From Buxus sempervirens (taxonomy: Eukaryota > Streptophyta > Magnoliopsida > Buxales > Buxaceae): DNA of 64,000 nucleotides. The notes under the pieces were generated by a model. The model had not been told where the DNA came from. It ran no database searches and saw nothing but the letters and a program-made list of their open reading frames with translations. This document shows, piece after piece, positions 11,796 to 23,910 of this stretch. A program made the translations under genes and the position numbers. The stretch covers positions 10,340,048-10,404,047 of the forward strand of contig OX387194.1 of NCBI GenBank assembly GCA_947561395.2. The letters are read 5' to 3'. The first letter of the stretch is position 1, and each line of letters opens with the position of its first letter.

Positions 11796-12990
11796 TTTTT
11801 TTTCCCTTTATGAGAAGCTAGCTTCTAATATTGTGCTAGTATTGCTTTATTAATATGCTTACGCAATTCTTATTCTAAAGGAGATTTAATTTCAATTTGG
11901 GAAGGAAATCCATGATCATTAATAAAAATTAGTGAGTAAGCCCAGAGACTTAATGAGATGCATGTGGTTTTTCAGTTCGGTGAAAGCAAAATAATTAAAA
12001 AAAAGAAGAAGAAAAATAGTCAAGAGATTACTAGTGGTCGAACCAAGCAATGCACACACATGTGGAGTCGTGGTTTGTTTTATTTTGATTGGGTTTTGGT
12101 TGAAATCTACCAACAGGGAACATTATCTTACAAATCTTGGGCTGTAAAAATTTCGTTGAACATCCGCAATGATATTTCATGTGTTGGTAAAATTTGGAAC
12201 ATCCGCAAATCTTAGGCTGTACAAATCTTAGGCTGTATAATGTTCCTTGTTGAAATCTACCAATAGGGAACATTATCTTACAAAGGGGCGGGCAACTGTT
12301 AAGAGGAGGGGTAGTTTGGTCTTTAAAAAATTAATACTTAACACCGTTGCTCGCCAACTGACGGTAGGGGTCGTACACGCCTGTTTTACAAAACTCGAGA
12401 GACATAAGTGATCATTTTTGAACTACAGGGGTACCACGTGCCCATTAGCCAAACCTCAGGCAATGTTATTGTAAAAAAACCTTAAAAAAATACCAGCAAT
12501 GTGACCCGTAAATAGGTTTAGTGATAATAATTGTTCTTTTTTTTATTTTTCGTGATAAAATTGCGCTTAAATAATCATTAGTTATTTTTTCTTTATTCTT
12601 GCTTAAAGAAAGAGGGAAAATAATTATGGCTAAAGGAAAAAAAAATTATATTATAAAATAATTTTTGACTATACGAAGGGAAAGAAATTTGTAAAATTTG
12701 CAAATAAATTAAATAAATGACAAAATGGGCTTCAATAGAGAAAATTAAAGCAGAGGAACATGATAATGAATCATAAGGCCTAGAATATCATTCTCAAGAA
12801 AATTTCTAAGCTTGTTTATACAACACTAAGCTTATTAATACAACACGCCATGGATGCCTAAACCACTTGAAAAATGGACATTGTATATATACAACGTACG
12901 GTAGAGAGATTAAGGGTTCGGAGATTTCTTGTCAAGTTACAAGTTTTTTTTGGTAATATTGTCAAGTTACAAGTTAAAAGAATAATGGTG
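11796..12990. repeat. RLP 3' flank, duplicated at 42.65-43.15 kb
   Basis: No gene is seen. The first part repeats the flank after RLP-1. The part from about 12488 to 12999 matches 42779-43150 (the GCAATGTGACCCGTAAATAG block, the AACACGCCATGGRTGCC block and the GGGTTCGGAGATTTCTTGTC block). The stretch 12290-12480 is absent from the other copy and is probably a separate insertion. The match ends at GGTGATTCTA (12995-13004 here), where the 43-kb copy carries a Helitron-like insertion. Confidence 0.7.
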
Positions 12991-13147
12991 ATTCTATAGC
13001 CTTCAATTAGAACTCTTTTTGGGCTTTGAGGCCGACTGAGGTAGGGTCCCGAGAGAGAGTGCGAAGTTAATAGTTTTTTTTTCCCCTTTCTGGAAACAAA
13101 CGAAAAGTTACGACCGTGTCCGTGACTGTACCTTGACGTAAAACCCT

Positions 13148-13497
13148 TTTGGAAAATTGGTTTTTAGTGATGCTTTTCAAAAATAATCTAGATCCAGTGG
13201 GTCAATTCTTGATAATTAATTTTCAGTGATACTAAATAATTTAGAATCGGTGTAATTTTAATGTCCATTCAAAGTTTTTTTTTCCGAAAATGCCATAAAA
13301 AGACTTGCAAACCTTACTTGTAATAAAATGAGTATAAAGGTTTTCAAAGTATTTTGAGGGCATTTTCGAACATTAAAATGACATCGATTCTCAATTATTT
13401 TAAAAAAGTATTACTAAAAACCAAAACCAATTATCAAGAATTGACCGACTGAATCTGAATTATTTGGAAAAACATCACTAGAAACCGATTTCCCTTT
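13148..13497. mobile_element. Foldback MITE-like element
   Basis: The two halves are reverse complements over most of the length. For example, TTTTTAGTGATG near 13161 faces CATCACTAGAAA near 13475, and GGGTCAATTCTTGATAATTA near 13200 faces TAATTATCAAGAATTGACC-like bases near 13435. A short CCCTTT word lies next to both ends and may be the target duplication, but this is uncertain. There is no coding capacity. Confidence 0.65.
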
Positions 13498-13499
13498 AT

Positions 13500-15349
13500 T
13501 TTTTTCTTTTTTTCGGGTTACATCTCTAAGTTAATAGAAATGTTACTTTGATTTAAGATAACAATTATAACGTTCAAATAGCATGATATTGCGTCAACGA
13601 TTATGCTTTAGCCATGTAAAGCATCTCGCTTCCATGCCATGTTGTAGTGCAACATAAAAAACCAAGTTGAAAGACATGCTATATCTACTATTCATTGAAA
13701 AACATTCACTTAGAAAAATGTCTGAATTGGCCACAAAGATCTAAAAAGCACACATTCATGTAGTTGTGTAAATGAATTGAGCTTCCAATTACAAATCAAA
13801 TCTTCAAAAGGCCATGAGTAGATTGGATAACCACAGCAATTGAAAACTTGCATTCATTTAGAAAGATAAAATGGTAGCAACATACCTTTTCATGAAAGGA
13901 AAAAAGAATATAATAGAAAAGATCACATAAATATTAGGACTTTATGCCAACATTCTGGTGTCTGGGATAAACTGATAAAAGGCTTCAAGTAAAAAATGAA
14001 TATATAAGGCATGTTAGATAAAATACAAATAATGTCTGATTAGTAACTAATTATTCGCTGAGGCAACTAAATTTAGATGCAATTAAATACAATGGCATAG
14101 CAGGTGTTCTGGCAACATCAACAGAGAGGCATGTCTGACACACTGGCTGGTATAATCAGCCAAAGTAGGCCATAACTTGAAGAACTCATAGGAGTATTTG
14201 CAACCTTATACTGCATATGTTCACAGCAAAAGAGAGTCACAAGTTGCTTTCTAAAAATTTAATGCATCTTCCCATATCAAGGAGAAGGCCCCTAGTTCCA
14301 AGCCACATGAATCTGAAGTTATTTGTGCCAATTGTTTTCTGAGGGATATTAGAAAATTAAATTTTATAGAGCAAAATTGGAATTCAAGATTATAATGCAA
14401 TCAGAAAAATTAAATGACTCTAAAAACTGATAATCATGTTTGTAAATTATCAAATTCAAAGTTATGATTAGATCTAGAAAAACTTTCTTGCGAATAATTA
14501 TTCTATGATTTATGTGCTTATACCACACTAAATCTAATCAATAAACTTATTAAAAATCAATTAAAATTCTAAATGTATCGCTCTAACAACTATTTTATCA
14601 ATTTCACACTCTCACCTAATATTTCAGACACAATATCCAAACTGCATTTGAGATGAGTCCTTATGCTTCCAAAATAACAGTTCATGTATAAACTATCTTC
14701 AAAGATATATACAACCTACAAATTCAATAGAACTTACTGAATATATCCCAATAAAGATCCCCATGAAAGCTTTCTAAAGAACAAAACTGCACTGAAGACA
14801 GATATATAGAATAAAATTTATAATCTTTGAGAAATTCACAAATTAAAATTAAGTTATTCATAGTAAGGGGAAGCCTGATAATCTAAACATGAAAGATTTT
14901 GCAAAGGCAAAGAAACATGTTACCGAGATATAATTCCAAGACTTGAATTAAACTCAAGATCGTGGCACCAAAAAAAAATTAATTGAATAACATACGAAAT
15001 AACACAAAAAATTGAAAATAATACCCAAAAAGAATACTGAAGCCATATACGGTCATTAACAACCCTATATGGTCTTTTTTGATCAACTGTTCCAAATGCA
15101 CATAAGTTAAACCAAAAGCTCAAACTGAATTTACAGAATTCAAGAATCCAAAACAATCAGAAAATATATTCATAACTCAGGTAATTAAACCAGATTCTGA
15201 AACTGAATTTTAAGAACTGAAGCATAACGACCATATAGATCAGAAAACTCGCATAACCAAATTGAATATAAAATAAATTGCTACTATGATTCCTCAGTAG
15301 AGTGAGAATTTCCAACAAACTGGACTGACACATAAGCTATAGCCACTAT
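13500..15349. other. AT-rich gene-free stretch
   Basis: No gene, RNA or clear element end is recognised. The composition is evenly AT-rich and the few ORFs are short and featureless. It may be the body of the minus-strand LTR element that ends at 15827. Confidence 0.4.
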
Positions 15350-15827
15350 GTTTTCTTTAAAGAACTTAACTTTGGGGTTAATAACTGAATTTATTGTGAT
15401 ATGTGTGATCGTTGAGTTGGAATTATTTACATGGATCTGAATTCATTTATTGTTGATTTGATTTATAATTATACCTCATGAATATTTCATAAAATAGACT
15501 ATTTTATTTCATGCACCTTACTAATTATTGAGATTTATATCTCACTTCGGTTTTTCCCGTTAATTTTTCAGGTATGCTTGGAGAGATCGTCAAGAATGGG
15601 GTAGTGTGCTCATGGGTCGAATTGTGATCATGACTCTAGAATTAATTCAGATTAAATAATTTCTTATTGTAAATTATTTTGTTTAAATTGAAATGATTAT
15701 GCTACGTTTCCAATTGTACTTTGATATAATTAAAAATTTTAATTTTCCTCATAAATTTTAGTTTGTTTCGGCCCATTTTCCCTAACACTTCAGGTTTGGT
15801 TATTTGAACCAAATCCGGGGCGTTACA
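15350..15827 (-). mobile_element. LTR fragment ending in a TGTAACGCCCC terminus
   Basis: Read on the minus strand, the segment begins at 15827 with TGTAACGCCCCGGATTTG and continues with a GTGTTAGGG block, a common start for plant LTRs. The right flank (CTGTAATACGCACATCCCC) resumes the RLP upstream repeat seen at 10286 and 21107, so 15827 is a real insertion edge. The other end could not be placed. Confidence 0.55.
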
Positions 15828-15839
15828 ACCTGTAATACG

Positions 15840-16372
15840 CACATCCCCCTCTTTTTCCTTTATTCTTGTTTTCCTTTTTATCCCCTTCTCATTTTCACAT
15901 TATCACATCTGCATCCCCTTGTTCCTAAAAGGCTTATGGATCCCAAATGGGCTATACCCACTAACAAAAATTAACTTCGCATACCATAAATAGTTTATGC
16001 CATCCATCACCATAAAATCCCCTGCAGAATGCACGTGTGAGGAGTGTGTGAACCGCATTAATCATGTTAATCAAACAACCCTTTGAAGACATTTACCATG
16101 GCCTCCTACCATTGAGAAAGAAGTCATTGCTCTTATCAAGTAATTGCATCGACATCTCAACACCACGTCATTTACATTTCTAATTTGCTGCATTGACGTC
16201 AAGTTAAAGTCTTCTCAAATTAATTACATGGAGATTTCATTGTTTGGAGGCTACCTGACTGTCTAAAGTTACAAGTTGTGGACACCGAAAATTGAAAAAT
16301 TGACAGGTATTTGAAATCAAGCCTTTGAAAATGCTACATACTAGCGTGTAGTTGGGAGAACCCCAAATACAA
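15840..16372 (+). repeat. RLP-3 upstream module with core promoter
   Basis: This matches the module at 10380-10870, including a changed promoter block GCTACATACTAGCGTGTAG (16332-16350). No RLP exon follows. The homology stops near 16372, and the gene body is missing up to the 3' end at 18505. Confidence 0.7.
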
Positions 16373-16739
16373 GGGACTAAGTGGAGCTTAAGTCTAAAAT
16401 TTTTCAATGAGCTTGAGCCGAGCCTGAGACTTGCCCAGGTTTTATGAGCTTGAGCTGAGTTATAAAAAGCTTGGCTTGGCTTAGCTCAGTTACAGCGCTA
16501 AAAGTCACATCCGTAAGGACTGGCTGAAGGTACTTAAATTCCTTTGTTGGAATTCATCTTCAGACTATTCCTTTATACATTGGTCAAACAATCAGAAGAT
16601 GACTTCTAATAAAGGAATTTAACCACTGTATACTTCTAACTGTATAAGCATTTCATCAAAAATTGTTCAAAGAGTTAGAAGATGACTTCCAAAAATGGTC
16701 AAACAGCTTCAATTATTTATCCTCACATTAGGATGCATC

Positions 16740-18500
16740 TGTAGACACCCCAAATTGCACTACAAATGAGAAAATAAAGAAAAATATTAAATTGAGATTT
16801 GAAACGGGTCAAAAAAGTGTAAAATTTGGTCAAAACTGCAATGATTGCATTTTATTTGCGGTCTGGTTGTGACCGCCGTATATCTGCTGTCATGCCATGA
16901 CTGCATTAAAAATGCGGTCAAGGCACGACCACATTATATATGCGGTTTTGGTTTTTTTGAGCGGATTTGTCTTTTTTCGATTTTTGAGCCTTATCTGCAC
17001 TCAAATCTCTCTCTGGGAGATTCAAATCCTCTCGTTTATCCTCTGTGGTTTAATAGATTTACGTTAACTCCTTTTTTAACTCAATCTAGAACCTTCTGGA
17101 ACCCTATCTTGGCAAACTCCTAAGACCAATCATGCCCCTGGCTTCGCCTATAAATAGAGGGCTTTTCCTCAAGGAAATGGCCAAGAATCTGAAGCTTGAA
17201 GAGCTCTAAGTGAAGAAAGGAACCCCTGCTTCTCTGCTTTCTCAATCCAGGTAAGTCCCTTTTCTCTTTTATTTTCTGTTTTTAATTCTAGAGATAGTCA
17301 GATCTTCTCCATTTCTGTAGAATAAAGCCTAGTTCTTATTTGTATTCCCAAACCTATCGCCAAGTACCTCAAGACACCTTTCTAGCCGTAAAACGTGAAG
17401 AGAGAGCTAGGGGAAAGGAGAACAAGTGGATCCTTAGAATAGAACCTTATAGTCTGTTTTTTTCTTCTTTTTTTTTTTGTAGAATAAGGCCATTGATTGT
17501 GTTTGTATCCCCAAACCTATCTCCAAGTACCTCAAGACTCCTCTCTAGCCGTAAAACGTGAAGAGAGAGCTAGGGGAAAGGGGAACAGGTGGATCCGTAG
17601 GATAGGCCCCTATGTGTTGTAATCTGTGATATGTGATTTCTTTTACTATTCTGTTCATGTTTTAAAAGTTTTATTCTGAATTTGGAGGAATCCTATGGAT
17701 CTATGCTGTTTATAGCATGAGATCCCCACTTCCTCCTACAGTTTTGGTTTTTCATACATATTGTACCTATATCACTGTTTTCTTGATTTTGGTTATATTT
17801 GGCTAGGATTTTGGATCTACCATGATCTATATGGTAGATTTGAAATCAAAAGCTTGAGAGTAACCTCTAGGGTTTCATGAGGTGTTTTTCTCAGTTGTTT
17901 TAATCTTTGGGAGAGGATCCTATGGTCTAAACTCTCCCTTTTGATGTTTTTTTTCATCAACATGGGTTGATTGAGGTTCTATCTCTCCACTAATGAGAGA
18001 TCTGGATCAGATTTGTACCCTAAAGAACTTTACTCTTCAATGTTTTCATTAAGAGATTTCAATCTAGTTTTTCAACCTTTTAATGGTTTAGCCTAAAGCT
18101 AGTTTTTCAGGTTTCACTTTAGAATGGTTTTCTTTGATTTTTATCTCAATTTTATTCCAATCATGAAACCCTTAGAATGGTGTGATCATATTGAAGGTTC
18201 TGAATTAATCGGGCTATTCATATGAAAAACCATACACTTTTGTCTTTTTGTGATTTTTTTATGATTTTAGTAGCAAGCTTTCTTTATTTTTAACATGAAC
18301 AATACCTGGTAACCACATTGTGTATAAATAGGGGTGCCTAACACCTTCCCCTGTTTATAACCTAATCCCCTTACCCATCTCTGGTTGTTTGTTTTTTTAT
18401 TTTAAAATAGAGTTATATTTACTCTAATTTTGTCTTTTTATTTGATTTGATGATTTTGGTGTCCATTCACAACTAAACAGAATGGTGGCTAAGAGCTCTA
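16740..18500 (+). mobile_element. LTR inserted in the RLP-3 remnant
   Basis: The left end reads TGTAGACACCCCAAATTGC, identical in its first bases to the LTRs at 30343 and 49207. A TATAAATA box lies at 17149-17156, followed by a splice-donor-like CCAGGTAAG. An approximately 155-base internal tandem duplication (about 17325-17470 and 17480-17600) doubles the conserved hairpin. The right end stops in the ATGGTGGC region without the usual TCTCACA terminus and runs directly into the RLP 3' coding sequence, so it is truncated. No target duplication is visible. Confidence 0.7.
16850..16950. repeat. Palindrome array in the RLP-3 LTR
   Basis: There are several GCGGTC/GACCGC and TGCGGTT half-sites within 100 bases, upstream of the TATA box. 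They are diverged relatives of the palindromes in the other LTRs of the window. Confidence 0.5.
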
Positions 18501-18504
18501 AACG

Positions 18505-18690
18505 ATGGTCCTATTGATATGATGGCTTTTTATTATAAGCTTCAAAGCAGCTTACATAACTTTTCTACTTCGAATCTTTGTTGTTTTTTATGTCAATCCA
18601 TAATAGCACCCATTGATGTTTGATTGCATTGAGTTGTGCATCATCTCTTGCTACAATTTTATCATAGAAAATCTTTTGTAGTTTTTCTCT
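18505..18690 (+). pseudogene. RLP-3, 3' end (membrane helix and tail)
   Basis: The segment matches the last roughly 60 codons of RLP-1 (the NDGPIDM, AAYITFLL and FVVFYVNP blocks). It has several indels that break the frame and has lost the LRR region. It is fused at its 5' side to a truncated LTR. It is followed by the usual RLP 3' flank. Confidence 0.8.
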
Positions 18691-20545
18691 TTATAAGAAG
18701 CTAGCTTCTAATAAAGACGTTTGCCCAATTATTATTCTAAATGAGATTTATTTTCAATTTGGGACGGAAATCCATGATTATTAATAAAAATTAGTAAGTC
18801 CAGAGAATGAATGAGATGCATGTGGTCTTTCAGTTCCGTCAAAGCAAAATAATAATAAAAAAAAAAAAACTAAATCAATTTAAAAAAAAATAGTCAAGGG
18901 ATTACTTGTGGCAATGCACATACAATTGGAGTCGTGGTTTGTTTTATTTTGATTGGGTTCTGGTTGAAATCTACCAACAGGTCATTTATCTTACAAATCA
19001 CAGGCTTTTTAAATTTCATTGAACATCCCCAACGATATCACGTGTTTGGTAAAATTTGGAAAAGTTCCATGCATTTTTTTCTTTAGATTTTGTGAAAAAC
19101 ATTTTATATTGGCAGGTGTGTGATGTTCACGTGCAAGTCATCAAATTCAAAAAATTTTTCCTTTTCCTTTTTTTTGTTGTTGCATTATTTTGAAATTTAT
19201 CTACAAATTTATCTTTTTAGAAATTGTTTTACCATTGAACTCTCATTGCTACATTAATTTGTCATTGATTGCTCTTTTGTCTTTATTTTTGTTATGTATG
19301 GGTTGTTGGGTTGTTGGATTGTCAATTACACTGATCGATCACATGAGATACACGCGAGTTCAAAGAGGGAGATATGATGTCTCCATTATCATTTGATAAT
19401 GGAGACATCGATTGGACGTAAGGTGAACTGGGTAGACCCAATCCAATCCGGTTACATGGAAAGCATACCCGACCCATCATGAGGCCTAACCATCTTAATA
19501 GCACATTGAAATTGAAAAAAGGAAAATTTGTTTTGATTTGGAAATTGGACCAAAATCGGATCTGATAAAAAGGAAAAACTAGAAGGACGGGCCTGATCAG
19601 AGATTGACCCACAGCCCATGAATTTAAAGGGCCAAATTAATTTAACCCAAAAAGTGCCGAATCTGCCTTGGATTGAGCAAAATTGAACCCCGAGCCCGTC
19701 CATACATTGGTTGAACCACAGGAGATATGAGAGGTGTGTATTTGGCACGATGAATCCTAGTCCAATCATAAATTTTTGGGAACTTTCATCTTTCAAGGTG
19801 ACTCAAGGTGTCTATAGCTCAAGGTGTTTATAGACTTCCTTGGGTTACAACTAGGCCACTTAATTGAATCTTTGGACAAGATCATTCTTAAATTGGGTGG
19901 CCACCTACAACTGAACTCAATAGGTAGTTGTGACTTAAAATCTAACAGGCTAAGACTAGACCATATGAAACCAAAACGAAAGCAAGTTAACTAACCAGAT
20001 GTGCCGACGCGGTCCAACCGCAAGGGAGGTGTGCACAATGGGATTACAAGGAATTGAAAAATCAATACTCCCCACTTTTGTTCCATAACCAGTGTCATGA
20101 TTTCTCTACAACATTGCCCAAGTGAAATAGAAATCTCATTTCACATTTACCCATGATAACATATGTATATGTAAAATAAAGAAGAGATTCAAATATAATA
20201 ATTTTCATATTATATTATATATGGTGAGCATTTAATTACTTTCCACTTATATTGAAAATATTATATTAAAGTCACGTGAATTCAAGAGGGTGGTCGCCTT
20301 TGAAAGTGAGACCGTGAGTCATATACTCGTACATGCAATTGAGCCGATTACAAGCATCTTCTCAAATTCCGAGAAAAACTTTCTTGTTTGGTGGGCGGAG
20401 GACAACGTAATCTAAAGTTATAAGTTCCAGGGTACCATATCATGCCTTGGTCTTGGCGAACGCTATATTAGTCTTGGCGAACGCTATATTAGCATGTAGC
20501 TGGGATGTACCACAAACACATTGCACGAATCACGTAAAGCAGTTG
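18640..20545. repeat. Segmental duplication, copy B
   Basis: This is collinear with 7559-9578: RLP 3' flank, the ACCCAATCCAATCCGGTTA block, the CATACCCGACCCATCATGAG block, then the promoter region of the next RLP copy. It holds no gene. Together with the shared LRR fragment further downstream it shows that a multi-kilobase unit was duplicated. Confidence 0.8.
20461..20502 (+). promoter_or_regulatory. RLP-4 promoter block with a local duplication
   Basis: The word CGCTATATTAG occurs twice, 21 bases apart (20461 and 20482), separated by GTCTTGGCGAA. Only the second is followed by CATGTAGCTGGG. A small tandem duplication has doubled the TATA-like core. Confidence 0.55.
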
Positions 20546-20945
20546 TTCACCTATTAATTTTTTTTGGGTAAATAAAAAGGGAGGAAGGGGCCTACCAGCG
20601 TAGCCGACCCCGACCCCGACCCCAACCTCCTCCCCCGGGATGGACCGTCGACCATAGTGGCTTCCTCCCCACTGTAGAATGTTTAGATTGATCGAGCCAT
20701 AGCAACCATACATCCCTGCCTTAGTCAAGGCGAATGGACCGTCACCACAACACCACGAGTATGCAATGATTTACAAGTGGACTTGGTTTGAGACCTTTAG
20801 ACTAACCTTGCATGTATAGGATTTGATCCAAGGATCTCAACTTCCTAACTACCTACAAGACCATTGGGCCACCACACCCGTGGTATTACTATTGTTTTTG
20901 TTAGTTCAATCTAAAGTTTATTGTTGCTCTGGCTGCATGGCTTGT
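20515..20945 (+). pseudogene. RLP-4 signal-peptide exon, start codon lost and SINE-interrupted
   Basis: The bases after the promoter match the RLP-2 exon 1 start, but the ATG context is replaced by ATCACG. The AAAGCAGTTGT part survives to about 20548. A SINE then interrupts the exon, and matching sequence (GTTTTTGTTAGTTCA, then GGCTGCATGG) resumes at about 20895. The copy has neither start codon nor reading frame. Confidence 0.7.
20558..20879 (-). mobile_element. tRNA-derived SINE
   Basis: Read on the minus strand, the element starts GGTGTGGTGGCCCAATGG, which fits a polymerase III box A region. About 35 bases later comes GGATCAAATCC, a good box B. The body ends in TTTACCCAAAAAAAA, the 3' end style of Au-type plant SINEs. 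The size of about 320 bases, the orientation and the absence of coding fit. The target duplication is not clear. Confidence 0.75.
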
Positions 20946-21045
20946 TTAATTGCTCTATGCTAAATGTATCAGACACTAATAATATGTTGTAATGCTCACT
21001 TCTGGGGTGGATGGAAAACATGTGTCTAGTTTAATGGCTTTAGTA
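20935..21045 (+). pseudogene. RLP-4 LRR fragment
   Basis: This matches the fragment at 10115-10225 (the GGCTTGTTTAAYTGCTC and GGCTCACTTCCTGGG-like blocks). The same downstream sequence follows both, so they are duplicates of one truncated gene. Confidence 0.7.
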
Positions 21046-21485
21046 ATACCGCATTATTGTCTTCATTCCAAAGAACACAATGCGCATCTCTTTTTTTCAC
21101 TACCACAATACGCACACACAACTACCCTTCCTTTTTTTTTTTCTTCCTTCTCTTTTTCATGTTATCACAACCGCATCCCCTTGTTCCTATGGGACCATAG
21201 TGACTTCCTTAAACACCACATAGAATTCATCAAAACAAGGAGTCGCCGCCATCCAAAAATTTAAGTGTGGATGGATACTAAAGTGTGATAAAAGAGTGAA
21301 ATTGAGCCCAAGAAGCTCTAATTCATGGCTTAATCCAGAGATAGGCTAAAGGGGTTAGGTTATGAGTAGGGGAAGGTGTTAGACACTTCCACTTATCCAT
21401 ACAAGATGGTTGTCATATGTTTGTTCATGCTACATACTTGCAAACAAAAATCACTCAAAAACATGTAAAAGTAAACAAACATATG

Positions 21486-23910
21486 TGTGCGCACCCCCTT
21501 TTTCGGGCCGCACGACGAGGTGCATGTTGATGTGATGCACGCCTCGGGACTGGTTTGGGGTTTGGAGTCGCCACTGCCTGAGAGGTGCAGGCAGACACAA
21601 AAGAGGCACCTATTCGGGCCTAATTATTCTGGTCTGCGGCTTTATTAGAGTTTTGAGTAGGTTCTCGGTTACGTCTAGGGAAGCCCGAAGACACCCTAGC
21701 CCGCCCCGTCAATTGACAGGTCCCGTGGGTCTCCTTGGTCTTGAGTCAATTTAATTTTCACCCTTCCTAGACCAGCATGCACACTTATTTGGTCTGGTGG
21801 GGCCCTCTGAAGGTGTGGGTCCCTTTTTATTTGATTTTATCTTTTTTTATTTATTTAAGTGAAGTGGGTTGGACCCGGGTCCCATTGGAAGACCCGTGGG
21901 TTGCCATGGTTGGGCCTTGGGCCCAGCTGGGTTATTGGGTAACCCATTTGGTTATCTTATTTACTTACACATCCCATGGGCTTAGTGGGCTTGAATTTGG
22001 CCCATTAGCCAAGGGTCAAAGGGCCTGGGCCTGTTTGTTGAAAACAGGCCTGGTATAGGCCAGTCTAAGTGGGCCCCACTAGTGGGCCAAAGGGATCTTA
22101 ATGGGTCTATCTAGGCCCAAAGTCCAAAAATGGGCTTAATATAGCCCAAGTGGTTTAAGGGAGTGGTTCAAGCCGGTTTAGGCCGGGTCAGGCCCAACCG
22201 AACCAAGAAATTACACTTTTTACATTATTTTTACATCTGCCCGTATTTTCTTTACGGTCTCGCTTGCCCGTGAATGGATTCCGGTCCCTCTTGTCCGTGA
22301 ATCAAACACGGTCCAGGCTGGACCGGCCTGAGTTTACGGACGCGACCTGTTTTGCATGTTTGCTGCCGATTTCAATCTGGATCAGTTCCGTAGCTTTCTT
22401 GGGATCTTTCTGCAATTGATGTTGAAGTTTCCAGCTTCTCCAGATTCTGTACTTGCTTCATTTGGTTCAAAATGTCATTTTTCTTCTTCCTTTTGTTCTT
22501 CTTGAAGCAACTAGACCCCCTCTTGGTTGTTAGTAACCCGAATTCAAGAATGGAAAGGGGAGTTGACAGGGGAAAGTTTAAGGAGGACAAACTCCTTGTG
22601 TACTTGCAAGCATTATTAACCAAGATATTAGATTTTTTAGTGTTCTATGAGTCCATCTTTTATATCATGGAATATTGCTCATTTGCATAGAGGACCCCAT
22701 CAAAACAAAAACAAATTGATTAGTAAGCAAGTAATAAAAATAAAAAGAAATCCAAAATTATTCAAATGAAGGAATTCACATGTATATTGAAAGAAATGAA
22801 CCATTAAGATTATTACCACACTATTACTCCTAGATTTGTCGATGTCTGTATTCTCCGAGAAATCTGGCAGCGCTTCCGCGTCCTCCAAAGATTCTTAAGA
22901 TGGTTTTGAAAGGGGTTTGTTAGGTGGCTATATTCAAAGGAGGGTTATGTAAAACTTGGGCATGGTTTTGGTAAGATAGGGGTATTTTGGGAACAAAAGA
23001 AGTTTGGGTTAAGGGTGGTGGTGGTTGGGCAGAGCTTGGCCGTGGAGAGCACCAGGAGGGAGAGGGGAGCCGGCAAGGAGGAAGGCCTCTTGAAATGAGG
23101 GGGGTGGCCTCTCTATTTATAGGCAAAATTTTCGTGCCCGTATTTGAAGTACGGGCATGCCTTGCCCGTACTTCAAGTACGAGCGTGCCTTGCCCGTACT
23201 TCAAGTACGGGCGAAAAACGCACATTTTCAAATCCCGCAAAATCGGCCGTACGAGACGCGTGTCCCGCCGTACGGCGACGCGTGTCTTCTTCCAGAAGCT
23301 TGCCCGTATTTGAAATAAGTGCATGCCTCGCCCGTACTTCAAATATGGTCCAGCACGTTTTTAAAATGTTTGGATTTCAAACCTTTATTCAATTTGATTT
23401 ATTTAAAGATTTTTATCCGATTTTTTTGATTATTATATTATAAAACGAGATTCTTTTATTAAAATATTATTAAAAAATATTTTGTTTATTTATTTAATTC
23501 ATCCATTCTGCTTCTTGCTGCTGTTTTGCCACATGGGCAGCTTTTTTGAAACTTCAACTGCCCATAACTTTTTCGTCTGATGTCCGATTTCAGCAAATTT
23601 GGTGTCGTTGGAATCGGCTCGGAACCCACTATCCACTGGGATCAAATTGGGCAGTTGAATTAGGGTCGAGCAAAAAGTCAACTTTCGCTTCCCCAAAAGT
23701 TTGACCGGCTCATAACTTCCTCATCCGGACTCCGATTCTGGCAAACTCAGTTGCGTTAGAACCGTGTCAAAATGCTCTTTTCAATGAGAGGAAGTTTGAT
23801 GGCCAATTCTCTTTGGATTAAAAAGTCAATTTTTAGGCCCCTCAAGGTTTGACTTTTTAATTGAAATTTTTTTTCTGCATTTTTGAGGGTGCAAAAATCA
23901 GGTGCTAACA
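21486..23910 (-). mobile_element. Nested solo LTR 1
   Basis: The element reads TGTTAGCACC...GGTGCGCACA on the minus strand. It has an exact 5-base target duplication ATATG at 21481-21485 and 23911-23915. A minus-strand TATAAATAG lies near 23118. No internal retrotransposon coding is present, so it is a solo LTR left by recombination. It is a different subfamily from its host LTR and is related to the copy at 25154. Confidence 0.9.
23136..23348. repeat. Palindrome array in nested solo LTR 1
   Basis: Three palindromes of the type CCGTACTTCAAGTACGG start 28 bases apart (about 23136, 23164 and 23192). Two weaker copies follow near 23300 and 23330. They lie just upstream of the TATA box in the LTR orientation. 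Further half-sites (CCCGTATTTTC, TTACGGTC) occur at 22238-22345. Confidence 0.75.

Noticed and set aside
13534-15349. Possible hidden gene in the long AT-rich stretch
   Set aside because: No exon-like open stretch with good splice borders or recognisable motif was found on either strand.
22920-23443. Overlapping ORFs of 100-140 codons on both strands
   Set aside because: They lie in the palindrome array of a solo LTR; opposite-strand ORFs mirror each other because of the palindromes.
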